Source of the DNA: Fischerella sp. PCC 9605
GTDB taxonomy: Bacteria; Cyanobacteriota; Cyanobacteriia; Cyanobacteriales; Nostocaceae
Direction: 5' to 3'
Length of the DNA stretch: 64,000 bases
Assembly (NCBI RefSeq): GCF_000517105.1
Contig: NZ_KI912148.1
Location: forward strand, 1,966,200-2,030,199
Position 1 is the first letter of the stretch. The number at the start of each line of letters is the position of its first letter. This document shows positions 35,928 to 45,881 of this stretch, piece by piece. The notes under the pieces are model-generated. The model worked only from the letters and a program-made list of their open reading frames with translations. It ran no database searches and was not told the origin of the DNA. The translations under genes and the position numbers were made by a program.

Positions 35928-38900
35928 TCAGGTGCGATCGCACAAATGACGGTCTTCCTCTTTGAGAGTGGCGTTATTTTGTAAATAGTCCTTGACCCAA
36001 TCGCACCCTTGCATCAATAATTTCTCTGGGCTAGAGTCAAAATCTAAATTCCACAGAATTACGTTACCAAGAGAGTCCGATGAAGCCAGCACCCGACCAT
36101 CAGGACTGAAACTCAGACTTTTGACACTAGCACTATGACCACCAAGGGTTTGCAACACTTCTCCCTTACGGTTCCAAAGCTTGACTGTCATGTCTTCACT
36201 GGCCGTAATAATAGTCTGTCCGTTATGGCTAAAAATTACAGCATTTACCTCACCCTCATGTCCCCGGAGAGTCAACAATTCTTTACCCTGTCGGTTCCAC
36301 AGCTTGACTGTTTTATCCTTACTGGCAGTTGCGATCGTCTGGCTATCAGAACTGAAACTGACTGAATTTACTCCTGCCTGATGTCCTCGCAATGTTAATA
36401 ATTCTTTACCCTCTCGACTCCAAAGTTTGGCTGTACCGTCTTCGCTGGCGGTAGCAATCATTCCTCCTTTGGAACTGAAACTCACACTCTCGACACCTGC
36501 TTGATGTCCCCGCAGCGTCAACAATTCTTTACCTCTGACATTCCACAATTTGGTGGTTGTATCCCAACTAGCACTGGCAATGGTCTGACTATCAGGACTA
36601 AAACTAACGCTTCTAACATCCGCCTGATGACCCCGCAATGTTACCAATTCCTGACCAGCTAGGTTCCACAGCTTAATAGTTTTGTCTCGACTGCTAGTGG
36701 CAATGAATTTGCCATTGGGACTGAATTTTAAACTTCTCAATGTATCGTCATGACCGCCGAGTTTCGTTAGTAGTTGTCCCTGTAGGTTCCATAGTTTAGC
36801 CATCGTATAACGACCAGCAGTACCAAGGGTCTGGCCATCAGTGCTAAAACTGACACTAGCAGCGGCGGCTTCGCCAAGATTGAGTATGGAGGAGTGAGAT
36901 TTATTGCCCAAATTCCACAGTCTTACCATTCCATCTTCACCACTACTAGCAAGCAGCCGGCCATCCTTGCTAAAGTTGACACCCCAAACTGCATCTGTAT
37001 GACCTTGGAGAACTTGCAGTTGTTTGCCTTGGCGATTCCAGAGTCGCACACTTTTATCCCAACTAGTAGTAGCAATAGTCTGACCGTTACGCTTAAATAC
37101 TGCACTACTAATCGTATCAGTATGTCCACGTAGAGTTGCTAGTTCCTTTCCTTCTAAATTCCAGAGTTTTGCAGTTTTGTCCCGACTGGCAGTAACAATT
37201 GTTTTGCCATCTAAACTGAAATTAACATACATCACCCAATTGCGATGTCCCTTAAGTGTCAGTAGTTCTTGACCATTCAGGTTCCAAACTTTGGCAGTAC
37301 CATCCCGACTGGCGGTAGCAATCATTCCTCCTTTGGGACTGAAACTAATCGCCACAGCAGGTGCATTATGGGTATGGAACGATCGCAACTCTTTACCTTC
37401 CAAATTCCATAGCCGCATTGTGCCACCCCACTCCATCCCTGCTATCATCTTGCTATCGGGGCTGAAGCCTACGCACGCTACCCAATCCTTGTGAGGTAAA
37501 GTGAGAAGTTCTCGACCATCCTCAACACGCCAAACCTTCACGGTTTTATCCCGACTGGCGCTAATCAACATCTTGCCATCGGGACTAAAATTGACACTCC
37601 ACACCCCATCATTATGTCCCCGGAGGGTGTGAAGTAGCTTACCATCACGCCGCCAAATTTTCACCGTCTTGTCCCAACTAGCGGAAGCAAGCTTCTGCCC
37701 ATCCGGACTAAATTTTACCCGCGTCACTACATCTGTATGCCCTGCTAGGCGGTTACTTTCGCGCACCCAGTAGATAGACTGTCGCAGTGCCTTTTCGACC
37801 TGCACTTTTAAATCTGTACCCGCGTTATTCCATCCCAATTGGTTTAATTTAACACTTGCTTGTATGCTTTTTAGTAAGGCATCTAAGTTATGATCGGACT
37901 CAAAAGCCGCTTCTGATGAAAGAGTGAGCGCTTTAATCTCACCAATAGTCACTTGTCGTTTTTGTTGCGCCGTTTGCCATGTCAGCAATCCGGACAGTCC
38001 CACTAGAGTCACAGCTACCACCGAAAGCACCGATAATCCTATCAGTCCGCGTCGAATGGTTTTCTTCGCTTGCTGTTGGGCGTTCAGCAGAATTTGATTT
38101 GCTTGTTCGGATGTGCTGAGGGCATTCTGCACCTCTCGTTTATCCAGTTCCTCACTAGCGGCTAAAAATCGATAATCTTGGTTACTCAAACTCTTTCCTT
38201 TTGCCCAAGCTTGAGCTTGTTTGAGTGCTTGTCCCCGGAGGAGAGATGTCTCATCCTGATAATCAGATGCTACCCAAGCATTTAATAAATCTGCGTAACT
38301 TCGTAACTTCTTTAATTGCTTTTCCACCCATTCGGAGTTAAAAACCTCCTCATATATGCGGTTGTAAACCTTTAATACACCCTGCTGTTTAACAACTAAT
38401 CCCGACAAAAGTAACTCAATTTTTTCTGGAGAATCATCAGCAGGGACACTACCATCTTGGAGAATTTGCTGATACAGTCCCAGCAGCCTGCTAGCGCGTT
38501 GTTCGTTGCTAAGAAGGCGATCGCGTATTGTTCTTAAATGCGGTGGTTCATCTTGGGCTGCCCAATTTTCAATGATACGCGATCGCACAATTGCAGATAC
38601 TTGATCGGCAATCTCCTCATGCTGCGTTAATATCTCTCCCATCAACTTTTGCAGGAATGGGTATTGGGGACTAGGAAATTCTTTCCCTCTCTCCCTATTT
38701 TCCTCCTGTGCTACCAACTGACATAGTTTCTGAGTCAGAAATGGCTGTCCTCCCGTCCATGCAAGTATCTCTTTGAGTACAGACTTGGGATTGTCTACCG
38801 AATGAGCCAATCCTCCCTCTAATGGTTTGACTTCATGCAGATGAAACCCATTCAACTCAATCGCCCGACCAATATTAAAAGGCGTCCGGGTTTTATCTGC

Positions 38901-39479
38901 AATTAAATCTGAAGGAGTTGCAACTCCCAATAGAGCAAAGGTAAGGCGTTTGTATTCGTGGCAAGAGCGAATCAGAGCAAAAAAATCATCTGTATTAAAT
39001 GGTAAGCTGAGGGTACTGTCGATTTCATCGAAAAAAATCACAATTGGTTGGGCGATTAATTCTGGCAGTACGTTTTGCAGCAACTCACCCAAACGACCTA
39101 CAGGCGATAAATCTTGTCGTTCTGCTAACCAATTGCGGACATTAATCTGGCTAGATAACCGGAAACTCCGCACCAGACGCATAATAATGTCAGCATACCA
39201 CTGGTCTGGGGTAATATTCTTGTTCCCAATCCCAGACAAATCAACCGTTGCACAGGCAAAGCCATCTTCTTGCAGTTGCTTAGCCACCTGTACCCGCAGG
39301 CTAGACTTCCCCATCTGGCGACAGTTGAGAACGTAACAAAAGGCACCTGCCTTCAAAGCCTGATAGAGTTCATTATCCGCCTGACGCATGACATAGCTAA
39401 GTGCATCTACTGGGAGGCGACCGCCAACTTGGTACTCGTAAGGTGACAACAGTTCGTGCATTCTAGTTGCCTGCGTCAT
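35928..39479 (-). CDS. AAA-like ATPase with 14 WD40 repeats (STAND type)
   Basis: An 1183-residue protein. The N-terminal AAA-like (AAA_35 type) domain spans about 15-345, with a Walker A of the form CRQMGKSS (near 53) and Walker [10 protein letters not shown] (near 148). One membrane segment (about 475-500, [20 protein letters not shown]) precedes a helical linker, and fourteen WD40 repeats run from about 578 to 1160, enough for two seven-bladed propellers. Very regular blades ([11 protein letters not shown] repeated) point to recent repeat exchange. Such proteins sense a ligand with the propeller and oligomerise. The ligand and output are unknown. Its start is preceded by the shared motif at 39527. 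Confidence 0.9.
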   Translation of the reverse strand: MTQATRMHELLSPYEYQVGGRLPVDALSYVMRQADNELYQALKAGAFCYVLNCRQMGKSSLRVQVAKQLQEDGFACATVDLSGIGNKNITPDQWYADIIMRLVRSFRLSSQINVRNWLAERQDLSPVGRLGELLQNVLPELIAQPIVIFFDEIDSTLSLPFNTDDFFALIRSCHEYKRLTFALLGVATPSDLIADKTRTPFNIGRAIELNGFHLHEVKPLEGGLAHSVDNPKSVLKEILAWTGGQPFLTQKLCQLVAQEENRERGKEFPSPQYPFLQKLMGEILTQHEEIADQVSAIVRSRIIENWAAQDEPPHLRTIRDRLLSNEQRASRLLGLYQQILQDGSVPADDSPEKIELLLSGLVVKQQGVLKVYNRIYEEVFNSEWVEKQLKKLRSYADLLNAWVASDYQDETSLLRGQALKQAQAWAKGKSLSNQDYRFLAASEELDKREVQNALSTSEQANQILLNAQQQAKKTIRRGLIGLSVLSVVAVTLVGLSGLLTWQTAQQKRQVTIGEIKALTLSSEAAFESDHNLDALLKSIQASVKLNQLGWNNAGTDLKVQVEKALRQSIYWVRESNRLAGHTDVVTRVKFSPDGQKLASASWDKTVKIWRRDGKLLHTLRGHNDGVWSVNFSPDGKMLISASRDKTVKVWRVEDGRELLTLPHKDWVACVGFSPDSKMIAGMEWGGTMRLWNLEGKELRSFHTHNAPAVAISFSPKGGMIATASRDGTAKVWNLNGQELLTLKGHRNWVMYVNFSLDGKTIVTASRDKTAKLWNLEGKELATLRGHTDTISSAVFKRNGQTIATTSWDKSVRLWNRQGKQLQVLQGHTDAVWGVNFSKDGRLLASSGEDGMVRLWNLGNKSHSSILNLGEAAAASVSFSTDGQTLGTAGRYTMAKLWNLQGQLLTKLGGHDDTLRSLKFSPNGKFIATSSRDKTIKLWNLAGQELVTLRGHQADVRSVSFSPDSQTIASASWDTTTKLWNVRGKELLTLRGHQAGVESVSFSSKGGMIATASEDGTAKLWSREGKELLTLRGHQAGVNSVSFSSDSQTIATASKDKTVKLWNRQGKELLTLRGHEGEVNAVIFSHNGQTIITASEDMTVKLWNRKGEVLQTLGGHSASVKSLSFSPDGRVLASSDSLGNVILWNLDFDSSPEKLLMQGCDWVKDYLQNNATLKEEDRHLCDRT

Positions 39480-39526
39480 TCATCAAAGGTTGACTGACCT
39501 TATTTTTAGGGTTTAACAGGTCAATT

Positions 39527-39546
39527 GTCGATGTAGAAAAGTTAAG
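39527..39546 (-). promoter_or_regulatory. Shared upstream motif, site 1 (WD40 ATPase)
   Basis: On the minus strand: CTTAACTTTTCTACATCGAC, 47 bp before the ATG at 39479. An AAGTTAAG half-site lies about 20 bp further upstream. It matches the consensus of six sites in this region at 18 of 20 bases. Confidence 0.75.
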
Positions 39547-39654
39547 GATTTTGAAAACAGAGGCAACTTAACTTTAAACTAAATGGCGATCGCACAACTT
39601 TATCAATGCGATCGCTATTGTGTCATCAAATAATTCTTGGCTTGAGAACAAGCT

Positions 39655-39840
39655 TCACCGCCAGTCAATGTAAGTAATACCGCGATACTTCAACAGTCGT
39701 GGGGACTGGTGCTGTCTTACAACTTTGGGCAAGTGAAATCTCGTCTTTACACCCCGATAGATGCCAATCCTATTTCCTTCAGTTATGCAGGTATTATAAG
39801 GATTATATTCATAATTGGCAGCTCGATAAGTTAATTGCAT
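39655..39840 (-). CDS. DUF4278 small protein
   Basis: A 61-residue protein. It begins MQLTYRAANYEYNP and has GIYRGVKTRFHLP and LKYRGITYI, the pattern of the DUF4278 family of small cyanobacterial proteins, whose function is unknown. The shared motif (site 2) lies 65 bp before its start, which supports it as a real gene in the same regulon as its neighbours. No signal peptide or membrane segment. Confidence 0.75.
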   Translation of the reverse strand: MQLTYRAANYEYNPYNTCITEGNRIGIYRGVKTRFHLPKVVRQHQSPRLLKYRGITYIDWR

Positions 39841-40097
39841 AATGCTATCCTGCTAGGGAATGTGTAACGCTTACATTCCTACTTATAGGTTTTGGAGAAA
39901 TAATAGTCGATACAGAAAAGTTAAGGATTTTTATTACTTAACTTATGATGCTAAGCCGATTTTGAAGAAATCAAAGTACTTAATTTTTATAAATCAACAT
40001 ACCAATAGCATCCGAATTATAAAAACATTACTTGAGTTGCGATGTAGCGTGAATATTTTTCCAAATCGTCAGCACTCGTTTTAATGACATTACCATT
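39841..40097. other. Intergenic stretch before the ABC gene's 3' end
   Basis: Contains shared motif site 2 and its half-site. Plus-strand open frames here show no family likeness. No terminator recognised for the ABC gene. Confidence 0.4.
39906..39925 (-). promoter_or_regulatory. Shared upstream motif, site 2 (DUF4278 gene)
   Basis: An exact copy of CTTAACTTTTCTGTATCGAC on the minus strand, 65 bp before the ATG at 39840, with an AAGTTAAG half-site about 11 bp further upstream. Confidence 0.8.
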
Positions 40098-41756
40098 TTA
40101 GCTGTGCGCCGAAAACCTTGATATTTGCGGTATTACACAATTGTGAACATTTTCCACCTTGCCATAATCTAGCTTCACTATTCGGTCTGATAAATAAAAA
40201 TATTGGTCGTCATGAGTAACAACTATCACAGTTTTGCCCTTATTCTTCAATTCAGGTAATATCTGCTTATAAAAAATCTTTTTAAATACAGGATCTTGAT
40301 CGGAAGCCCATTCATCAAATACATAAATAGGTCGGTCTTCTAAATAAGCAGTCAATAAAGCTAAACGTTTTCGCTGTCCTTGAGATAATGAGGTAGTAGA
40401 AAGTATACCATTTTTGACTTTAACTCTTTTATCTAGTTGTAATTTAACTAGATAATCATATATTTGCTCGTCAGCAATAGTTTTACCTAAATTCAAGAAA
40501 TTATCGAATAGATAAAAATCGGAAAATACAACTGAAAAATGTTGGCGAAACCACTCTTGATTTTCTGTAGTAGCTAATTTGCCATTGAGATAGATTTTTC
40601 CACTTTCAGGAACGTATAAACCAGTGATTAGCTTAACAAGAGTAGACTTACCGCTACCATTACCACCGACAATAAAAATAATTTCACCACCCGAAACAGT
40701 CAAATCAATTGGGCCAAGAGTAAAAGCTGTATCTTCTGAGTCTTGATGATAGGTATGAGTGATACCCACAAATTCTAAACGGTGACAAAAATTATCTGAT
40801 TCATCCCAATCCATTAAATTACTTTCATAACAGTGATTGGACAATGATATTTTGAGAGAGTTAACCTTCTTTAAAGCAACAGTTGCTTTGCTGAAAGTAG
40901 GAATAGCACTCATAATGTAGTCTAAAGGTGAAAGCAGGTAGAGAATAGTCAGCGCATATCCAGATAAAATATGAGTGGGGATAGTTTGGAGAATAGGCAG
41001 AGCAAAAATTACCAGTCCAACAACCACAAAAAACAAGCTATTCCCCCAACTAGCAGCAACTGCAAATATAGTCATCCCAACTACATTTTTACGCCGATAT
41101 AATTGTGCAGTTTCTCTCAGTTCTTTCTTTAAAAATGTTTGTCGTCGCTGATAGTGAAGCTTCAGTTCTTTGGTTCCTTCAGTGATGCTCTGAAAATGAT
41201 TAAACAATTTATCTTCTTGCTGACGAGCTAAGGTAAAAAATAGTATTGCTTTGTCTGCTACCTGTTGATAGCTAAATATTCCTACTAATAAAGAAATGAC
41301 CACCAGAAAAAATATCGTTGGAGATAACCAAAACAAATAAAAAAGGCTACTCACTACAATAGTAATGTCAATACACAATGTAGGAATAACGTAAACCGTG
41401 TTAGAAATTGCTAAAACATCATCAGTTAGTGTAGCTAAAATGCTATGCTTTCCTAAACTCTCTAAATCATGTAGTGGTGCAGCTAAAATTCTCTCACTCA
41501 AGATGAGTCGTAATTCTAAAATTGCTTTTTCTGACAAATTTATTAATAAATATTTAGAAATAATATTAGTAATAAATTTTAGAACACAAAAACCTACGAA
41601 ACTCCAAATTAATGTTGTTCTCAGTGATGATTGATTAACTTGAGTGTTTATTATTATAAGCAATGCGGCTGTACTAACACCACTCAATAAACCCATGAAA
41701 GCAGCAAGAGCTAGGATTTTCCAAGAAGAGCGTAACAGTAAAGTTATTAAGTTCAT
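40098..41756 (-). CDS. Cyclic-peptide-type ABC exporter
   Basis: A 552-residue fused permease-ATPase. Six membrane helices span about 12-300. The ATPase domain (about 320-540) has Walker A GGNGSGKST (near 366), Q loop, signature LSQGQRKRL (near 458) and Walker B PIYVFDEWASDQDP (near 480) followed by the switch His (VVTHDDQYF). The layout matches the cyclic peptide/siderophore exporter family (TIGR01194; PvdE and SyrD type), which moves peptides or precursors to the periplasm. No peptide synthetase is in the window, so the cargo is unknown. It is divergent from the monooxygenase gene, and both carry the shared motif. Confidence 0.9.
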   Translation of the reverse strand: MNLITLLLRSSWKILALAAFMGLLSGVSTAALLIIINTQVNQSSLRTTLIWSFVGFCVLKFITNIISKYLLINLSEKAILELRLILSERILAAPLHDLESLGKHSILATLTDDVLAISNTVYVIPTLCIDITIVVSSLFYLFWLSPTIFFLVVISLLVGIFSYQQVADKAILFFTLARQQEDKLFNHFQSITEGTKELKLHYQRRQTFLKKELRETAQLYRRKNVVGMTIFAVAASWGNSLFFVVVGLVIFALPILQTIPTHILSGYALTILYLLSPLDYIMSAIPTFSKATVALKKVNSLKISLSNHCYESNLMDWDESDNFCHRLEFVGITHTYHQDSEDTAFTLGPIDLTVSGGEIIFIVGGNGSGKSTLVKLITGLYVPESGKIYLNGKLATTENQEWFRQHFSVVFSDFYLFDNFLNLGKTIADEQIYDYLVKLQLDKRVKVKNGILSTTSLSQGQRKRLALLTAYLEDRPIYVFDEWASDQDPVFKKIFYKQILPELKNKGKTVIVVTHDDQYFYLSDRIVKLDYGKVENVHNCVIPQISRFSAHS

Positions 41757-41815
41757 GCCAACTCTTTTGTTATAGATAGTCTTGCTGTTTATATATAAAA
41801 GTTGAGGATTGCAGT

Positions 41816-41835
41816 GTCGATACAGAAAAGTTAAG
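41816..41835 (-). promoter_or_regulatory. Shared upstream motif, site 3 (ABC exporter)
   Basis: Exact CTTAACTTTTCTGTATCGAC on the minus strand, 59 bp before the ATG at 41756. AAGTTAAG half-sites lie upstream (41861-41880). Confidence 0.8.
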
Positions 41836-41929
41836 GAAATAGGGAGGAAAATGACTTAACTTACAAACTTAACAATTGAATAGAGGAGGTAGAAACGAGA
41901 TTTAAGTAGGTTGGTAACGGCTCAAATTC

Positions 41930-41949
41930 CTTAACTAATCTACATCGAC
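41930..41949 (+). promoter_or_regulatory. Shared upstream motif, site 4 (monooxygenase)
   Basis: CTTAACTAATCTACATCGAC on the plus strand, 63 bp before the ATG at 42013. It differs from the consensus at four bases and is the weakest of the six. Sites 3 and 4 face away from each other between the divergent genes. Confidence 0.65.
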
Positions 41950-42012
41950 TATTGCAGCCCCAAATTTTATAAAGAAAGAGAACAGTTAAGATTTGCCATC
42001 AAAGTCAATTTT

Positions 42013-43296
42013 ATGAACGCTAAACTAGACGCGATCGTCATTGGGGCTGGTTTTTGCGGTATTACCGTCGCTGCAAGTTTAAAAAAATTTGGGATTGATA
42101 ATTTTGTTGTGATAGAGAAAGGTGAAACTGTCGCAACTATCTGGAAAAACGCCTACGAACGATTAGTTACTCAAAATCCCTATTTTACTTTACCTTTTTT
42201 TGAGGGCAAGGGAAAATATTCCGCGTTTAAGACCAAAGATGAAATGGTGCAGTATTTAACAGAATATACACATCATTTCCAGGTTTATTCGCATATTCAT
42301 TTTGGCGAGGAGGTGCAAAGTATTACTAAGATTTATAATCAAAATCAAACAGATTATAATTGGCAGATACAAACAACTAAAGACATTCTATACAGCAAGA
42401 TTCTTGTTATCTGTACTGGACTAACTAATGAACCTGTGATACCAAACTTTTTTGGGCAAGAATATTTTGCAGGGGAGATTATTCATAGTAGTGCCTATCA
42501 AAACGGTATTCCTTATCGAAATAAGAAAGTTTTAGTCGTTGGTTCGGGAAATTCAGCAGCAGAAATAGCACTAGATTTATATGAGCATGGTGCTGCTGAT
42601 CTTCAGATGTTAATTCGTGGTCAACGCTGGGTATTTCCTCTTTATCCGAGACTGCGATCGCTACAATATTTGTTATGGCGAAGCAGGTCATACTTTAAAC
42701 AGTTGTTTAATCAAAATACAACAGATACTAGAATAGAAGCTATGGAGAGAGCCATAGACTTCTCTCCAGAAGAATTGCAAGCAGACATCAAGGAAACTGA
42801 TAAATTTATTCAGCGTTTTGCTTTAGATTTGAGTGCATACTCTATCTATCCAGAAGATAAAGGGCCAATGGATATGGAAGTTAATCATGGTCGTGTCGCA
42901 TGGGTAGATAGAGGTACTGTCAAACAAATCAAAAAAGGAAATATTCAAGTAATCTCTAGTAGTATTCAGCAACTCACAAAAACAGGCGTAATTTTTGCCA
43001 ATGGTAGATCGCAAGATTACGATGCAATTATTTTAGGTACTGGCTTTCGTCCTGGCATCAATAAAATATTGAGGCAGCCTGAATTGTATCTAAATGTGAA
43101 TGATAGGTTATTACCAAAAACAGATGGTAAATGCCAATCTATTGTTGACCCTACACTTTACTTTGTAGGCTTTGAGAAAATTGTGGGTGCATCCGCAACT
43201 TATGGATATTATGGCTGGTGTACAGGTAAAAGAATTGCTCTTCAATTGCTGGAAAGCCAATTTTCATCGCGTCAAGAATATAATGTTTTACTCTAG
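42013..43296 (+). CDS. Flavin-containing monooxygenase
   Basis: A 427-residue enzyme with two dinucleotide folds: FAD site VIGAGFCGITVAASL (near 9-23) and NADPH site VLVVGSGNSAAEIALDL (near 174-190), plus the ATG-type motif GTGFRPG (near 348). It resembles FMO/YUCCA- and Baeyer-Villiger-type monooxygenases, which oxidise small organic substrates with NADPH and oxygen. The substrate is unknown. Position and shared motif tie it to the exporter and the downstream large proteins, so it may modify the exported product. Its A/T content is like that of its neighbours. Confidence 0.88.
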   Translation: MNAKLDAIVIGAGFCGITVAASLKKFGIDNFVVIEKGETVATIWKNAYERLVTQNPYFTLPFFEGKGKYSAFKTKDEMVQYLTEYTHHFQVYSHIHFGEEVQSITKIYNQNQTDYNWQIQTTKDILYSKILVICTGLTNEPVIPNFFGQEYFAGEIIHSSAYQNGIPYRNKKVLVVGSGNSAAEIALDLYEHGAADLQMLIRGQRWVFPLYPRLRSLQYLLWRSRSYFKQLFNQNTTDTRIEAMERAIDFSPEELQADIKETDKFIQRFALDLSAYSIYPEDKGPMDMEVNHGRVAWVDRGTVKQIKKGNIQVISSSIQQLTKTGVIFANGRSQDYDAIILGTGFRPGINKILRQPELYLNVNDRLLPKTDGKCQSIVDPTLYFVGFEKIVGASATYGYYGWCTGKRIALQLLESQFSSRQEYNVLL

Positions 43297-43338
43297 TGGT
43301 CTGTCTAATTAATTGTGATAGTCAAGTTAAAGTTGTTC

Positions 43339-43386
43339 GTAGTAAGGACTTTAGTCCTTATTTTCTAAGCATAAAATGCTTACTAC
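43339..43386. repeat. GTAGTAAG...CTTACTAC repeat, family copy 2
   Basis: GTAGTAAGGACTTTAGTCC, then an AT-rich middle and AAATGCTTACTAC. Two nested hairpins. Same outer ends as the palindrome at 5636-5661. Confidence 0.55.
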
Positions 43387-43455
43387 AAACCTATCAATAT
43401 TTTTTGATATTATAAAAGTTAAGTTTCGAGTTAAGTCAGTTCTCACCTTTAATTC

Positions 43456-43475
43456 CTTAACTTTTCTGTATCGAC
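43456..43475 (+). promoter_or_regulatory. Shared upstream motif, site 5 (lipoprotein)
   Basis: Exact CTTAACTTTTCTGTATCGAC, 59 bp before the ATG at 43535, with two AAGTTAAG/GAGTTAAG half-sites at 43416-43437. Confidence 0.82.
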
Positions 43476-43534
43476 TTTTATGTTTGCCAATTCTATAAAG
43501 ATAACAGAACACCTGAAATCAAGGAGTTGAACTG

Positions 43535-43732
43535 ATGAATCGTGTAATGAATTCTATGAACAATATGCGCTGGAACAAATTTTTGACCATCGCTTTACCA
43601 ATCAGCATATTGTTATTTACACAAGCTTGTGCGCCACGAAGAATTTTGAGCGATAAAGACAATCCTTCTAATCCTGCATCATCTATTGCCCAGAATCCTG
43701 TTAAATCTCCACTCAATCATGGTGGTAATTAA
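43535..43732 (+). CDS. Small putative lipoprotein
   Basis: A 65-residue protein. Basic start, a hydrophobic stretch (LTIALPISILLFTQA, about 17-31) and a Cys at 32 give a plausible lipobox (TQAC), though position -3 is not ideal. The mature part is about 34 polar residues rich in Asn, Ser and Pro. It may be a lysis-type or surface lipoprotein; no family recognised. ATG codons at 43547 and 43556 are alternatives. A GGAG at 43522 precedes the first ATG. It begins the transcript that probably includes the 495-residue gene. Confidence 0.65.
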   Translation: MNRVMNSMNNMRWNKFLTIALPISILLFTQACAPRRILSDKDNPSNPASSIAQNPVKSPLNHGGN

Positions 43733-43823
43733 ATTTGTCTAATCTTCTGGCATAAGTAAGATTAATCTGTCATCAAAAGTTTCCGAAAATTTAAATCTCC
43801 CGATGTGTTTTTTCTCAATTAAT

Positions 43824-43859
43824 AGAACTTACACTTATTAATTTTGTGGAAGTTCTTTC
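43824..43859 (+). promoter_or_regulatory. Leader hairpin before the 495-residue gene
   Basis: AGAACTTACAC pairs with GTGGAAGTTCT (one mismatch), followed by TTTC. It lies 39 bp before the ATG at 43898. A perfect version precedes the 2419-residue gene (45882-45918). It may be an mRNA stability element or a weak terminator after the lipoprotein gene. Confidence 0.55.
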
Positions 43860-43897
43860 ACTCTACTCTAGTTAATCAAACCAGGTAAGAACAAACT

Positions 43898-45385
43898 ATG
43901 GCAACTAATTTTCAACCCTTTGAATCCCAGTTCAATAAGGCACTAGCAAAGAAAGCGACCGAAGCTATAGGATCGTTAGGTAATATCACAATCACGCCGA
44001 TCAATATAGGTGGTGCTGGTAACTTCAATTGGTTTTGGGAACAACAGGATAATTTCAATCTCAACACATACAACTACCTGAGTCAGGTTGTAAATCCTGT
44101 TGTAAATGGAGCGCTTGTGCTTGGCGATCCTGCATCGTTTATCAATGACTATGTTACTGCAATCCAAGATATCAGTTTTAGCCTGTCGAGCGATGACCAA
44201 AACAAACTCAACCAAGCGGATACTAACGCCGCTGTACTAATCAATGCTGTTGTCAGTGTCTATGAGCAGACTTACGGCCCGATTACGTCGGACGAAATGA
44301 AAAGCGCCTCTGATGACAGTGGCTTAGATATCCAGACCAAACTTGACTATGTGGTTAACTACAAAGCTGGCTATCTTTGGAGTTGTGCTAAAGCTGAGAA
44401 AAAGCGCGTACTCAACCTTGTAGAAATGGAGTCAGCCTCTAACTTGACTCAACTACTCTCGTGCGCGCCGGCTTCGGCTCAAACCATTATCGGGGTGATC
44501 GCTAATTACCTGAATGCAATCTCAGCCGTGATTCCCCTTAAAGATGCCATATCCAACGCAAACCATACACTCTTTGCACTCAAGGCTAACGCAACAACCC
44601 CAACAACAAGTAACGGGGGTATGACCACAATCGCTGATGACGGTTCTAAAGACATTCGTGTCGGCTTTATCATTAACCAAGACGAATCAAGCATCAAAAA
44701 TGCTCTGAATAACCAGAACAATAAAGTTGTACTCACGATGTCAGCCAAAAGGGTTAACGAAACTACCGTAAACGTTAACGTAGATAATCAAGGTGGTGTG
44801 GCTGTTCCGCTTGACTTCCTCGAACTGGTTGCATCGGGAAGCAGCAAGTTTAATCTGTACTCCTTCAAGGGTGCTGGTGAAACTGTCAGTGTTGAGTTGA
44901 CCTTCACTGGCGTAAACCTAGTAACTATGTCTCCTATAGCCTATGAGATAGATACTAATTCAGGCTGGTACGATCCACAGCCGATCCGGGATGCGGTCGC
45001 TAATGGCAATAAAGATGTGACTGGTTATAAGTTCTCTGTACAGCCTTCATTCGACTTTTCCCAAGGCGGTAACTTTGGTTTGCTCAACGCCTTGGCGATC
45101 GCCAATTATCCGACGGTTAAGATAACCTACACAGCAGGGAACTTCAGTGATTTCCAAGAAAGTTTTCAACAGGAATCACACTGGGATATTAGGCTCTTTG
45201 GTTTGTTTAAGATAGGTAGCTTCAGTGAAAGCCTTTACCAAAGTAGTAGGGTAACGAAGGGCGAGAGTGGTTCATTTTCTGTCACCTTTACGCCAGATAA
45301 GCAAGTTTTAACTGTACCACCTCTCGATCAAATGGCGTATGTCATTGGTGGACAAGCTACTCATCCAGGTGTCCCGACTCGCTGA
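43898..45385 (+). CDS. Unrecognised 495-residue protein
   Basis: A 495-residue protein with no signal peptide and no clear membrane helix. I recognise no domain. The N-terminal half (1-240) looks helical with several Ala/Asn-rich stretches (ANYLNAISAVIPLKDAISNA). A Thr-rich linker (TTPTTSNGG, near 235) leads to a beta-rich second half with long alternating strands (KVVLTMSAKRVNETTVNVNV; FSVTFTPDKQVLTVP). This resembles pore-forming or surface beta proteins in general character only. It shares a leader hairpin and upstream sequence with the 2419-residue gene, so the two are probably expressed under the same control. It ends before a strong terminator. Confidence 0.8.
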   Translation: MATNFQPFESQFNKALAKKATEAIGSLGNITITPINIGGAGNFNWFWEQQDNFNLNTYNYLSQVVNPVVNGALVLGDPASFINDYVTAIQDISFSLSSDDQNKLNQADTNAAVLINAVVSVYEQTYGPITSDEMKSASDDSGLDIQTKLDYVVNYKAGYLWSCAKAEKKRVLNLVEMESASNLTQLLSCAPASAQTIIGVIANYLNAISAVIPLKDAISNANHTLFALKANATTPTTSNGGMTTIADDGSKDIRVGFIINQDESSIKNALNNQNNKVVLTMSAKRVNETTVNVNVDNQGGVAVPLDFLELVASGSSKFNLYSFKGAGETVSVELTFTGVNLVTMSPIAYEIDTNSGWYDPQPIRDAVANGNKDVTGYKFSVQPSFDFSQGGNFGLLNALAIANYPTVKITYTAGNFSDFQESFQQESHWDIRLFGLFKIGSFSESLYQSSRVTKGESGSFSVTFTPDKQVLTVPPLDQMAYVIGGQATHPGVPTR

Positions 45386-45410
45386 TGAGTAAGATTAGTA
45401 ATTAATTGAG

Positions 45411-45442
45411 CCTTCTCTGAAATCAGAGAAGGTTTTTCTTTT
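45411..45442 (+). terminator. Strong Rho-independent terminator
   Basis: A perfect 10-bp stem, CCTTCTCTGA/TCAGAGAAGG, with a 2-nt loop region and a following TTTTTCTTTT. It lies 26 bp after the stop of the 495-residue gene. Confidence 0.9.
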
Positions 45443-45532
45443 ATACCAATTCTGTTTAGCCTTACCACGCCACTACTAGTTTGCCATAAAGATTTTGACA
45501 GGTTAATGGGCAATACAGTTGGTGCTAGTACT

Positions 45533-45602
45533 CTTAGTGTCTTAGTGTCTTGGTGGTTTCAAGATGATCTTTTTCACCACAAAGACACCAAGACACCAAG
45601 AC
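45533..45602. repeat. GTGTCTTGGTGGT inverted repeat, copy 2
   Basis: The left arm ends GTGTCTTGGTGG and the right arm is CACCACAAAGACACCAAGAC. Same family as 9461-9531, with different arm lengths. Confidence 0.6.
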
Positions 45603-45688
45603 AAACCTATCAAAATCAATTTGGTTGAGTACTACGGTAATTTTATTTATACTTGATAAATAAACTCTTAGTTAAATAATGACGCTGT

Positions 45689-45880
45689 AAAAGTTAAGTT
45701 TCGAGTTAAGTTAGCTTCTATCTTGAATTACTTAACTTTTCTGTATCGACTTTTATATTTGCAAATTATATAAAGATAAAAGAACAACTGAAATCAAGGA
45801 TTTGAACTGATGAAGAAAGGTTAATCTGTCATCAAAGGTTTCCGAAGATTTGAATCTCCCGATTAATTTGTCAAAATTCA
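45689..45880 (+). repeat. Duplicated promoter-leader with deleted lipoprotein gene
   Basis: 45689-45815 repeats 43415-43550 (promoter half-sites, motif, leader and the start ATGAA). Directly after the ATGAA at 45810-45814, a few bases lead into a copy of 43760-43834 (GTTAATCTGTCATCAAA and so on), which in the first cassette lies after the lipoprotein gene. So the roughly 200-bp lipoprotein gene body is missing in this copy. Confidence 0.75.
45731..45750 (+). promoter_or_regulatory. Shared upstream motif, site 6 (2419-residue gene)
   Basis: Exact CTTAACTTTTCTGTATCGAC, 59 bp before the ghost ATG at 45810 and 238 bp before the true start at 45989. Half-sites AAGTTAAG and GAGTTAAG lie at 45690-45712. 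Confidence 0.8.
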
Positions 45881-45881
45881 T

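Noticed and set aside
39527-45750. Classical Pho box for the shared motif
   Set aside because: CTTAAC is present, but the 11-bp direct-repeat spacing of Pho boxes is not met; the repeats are inverted or 12 bp apart.
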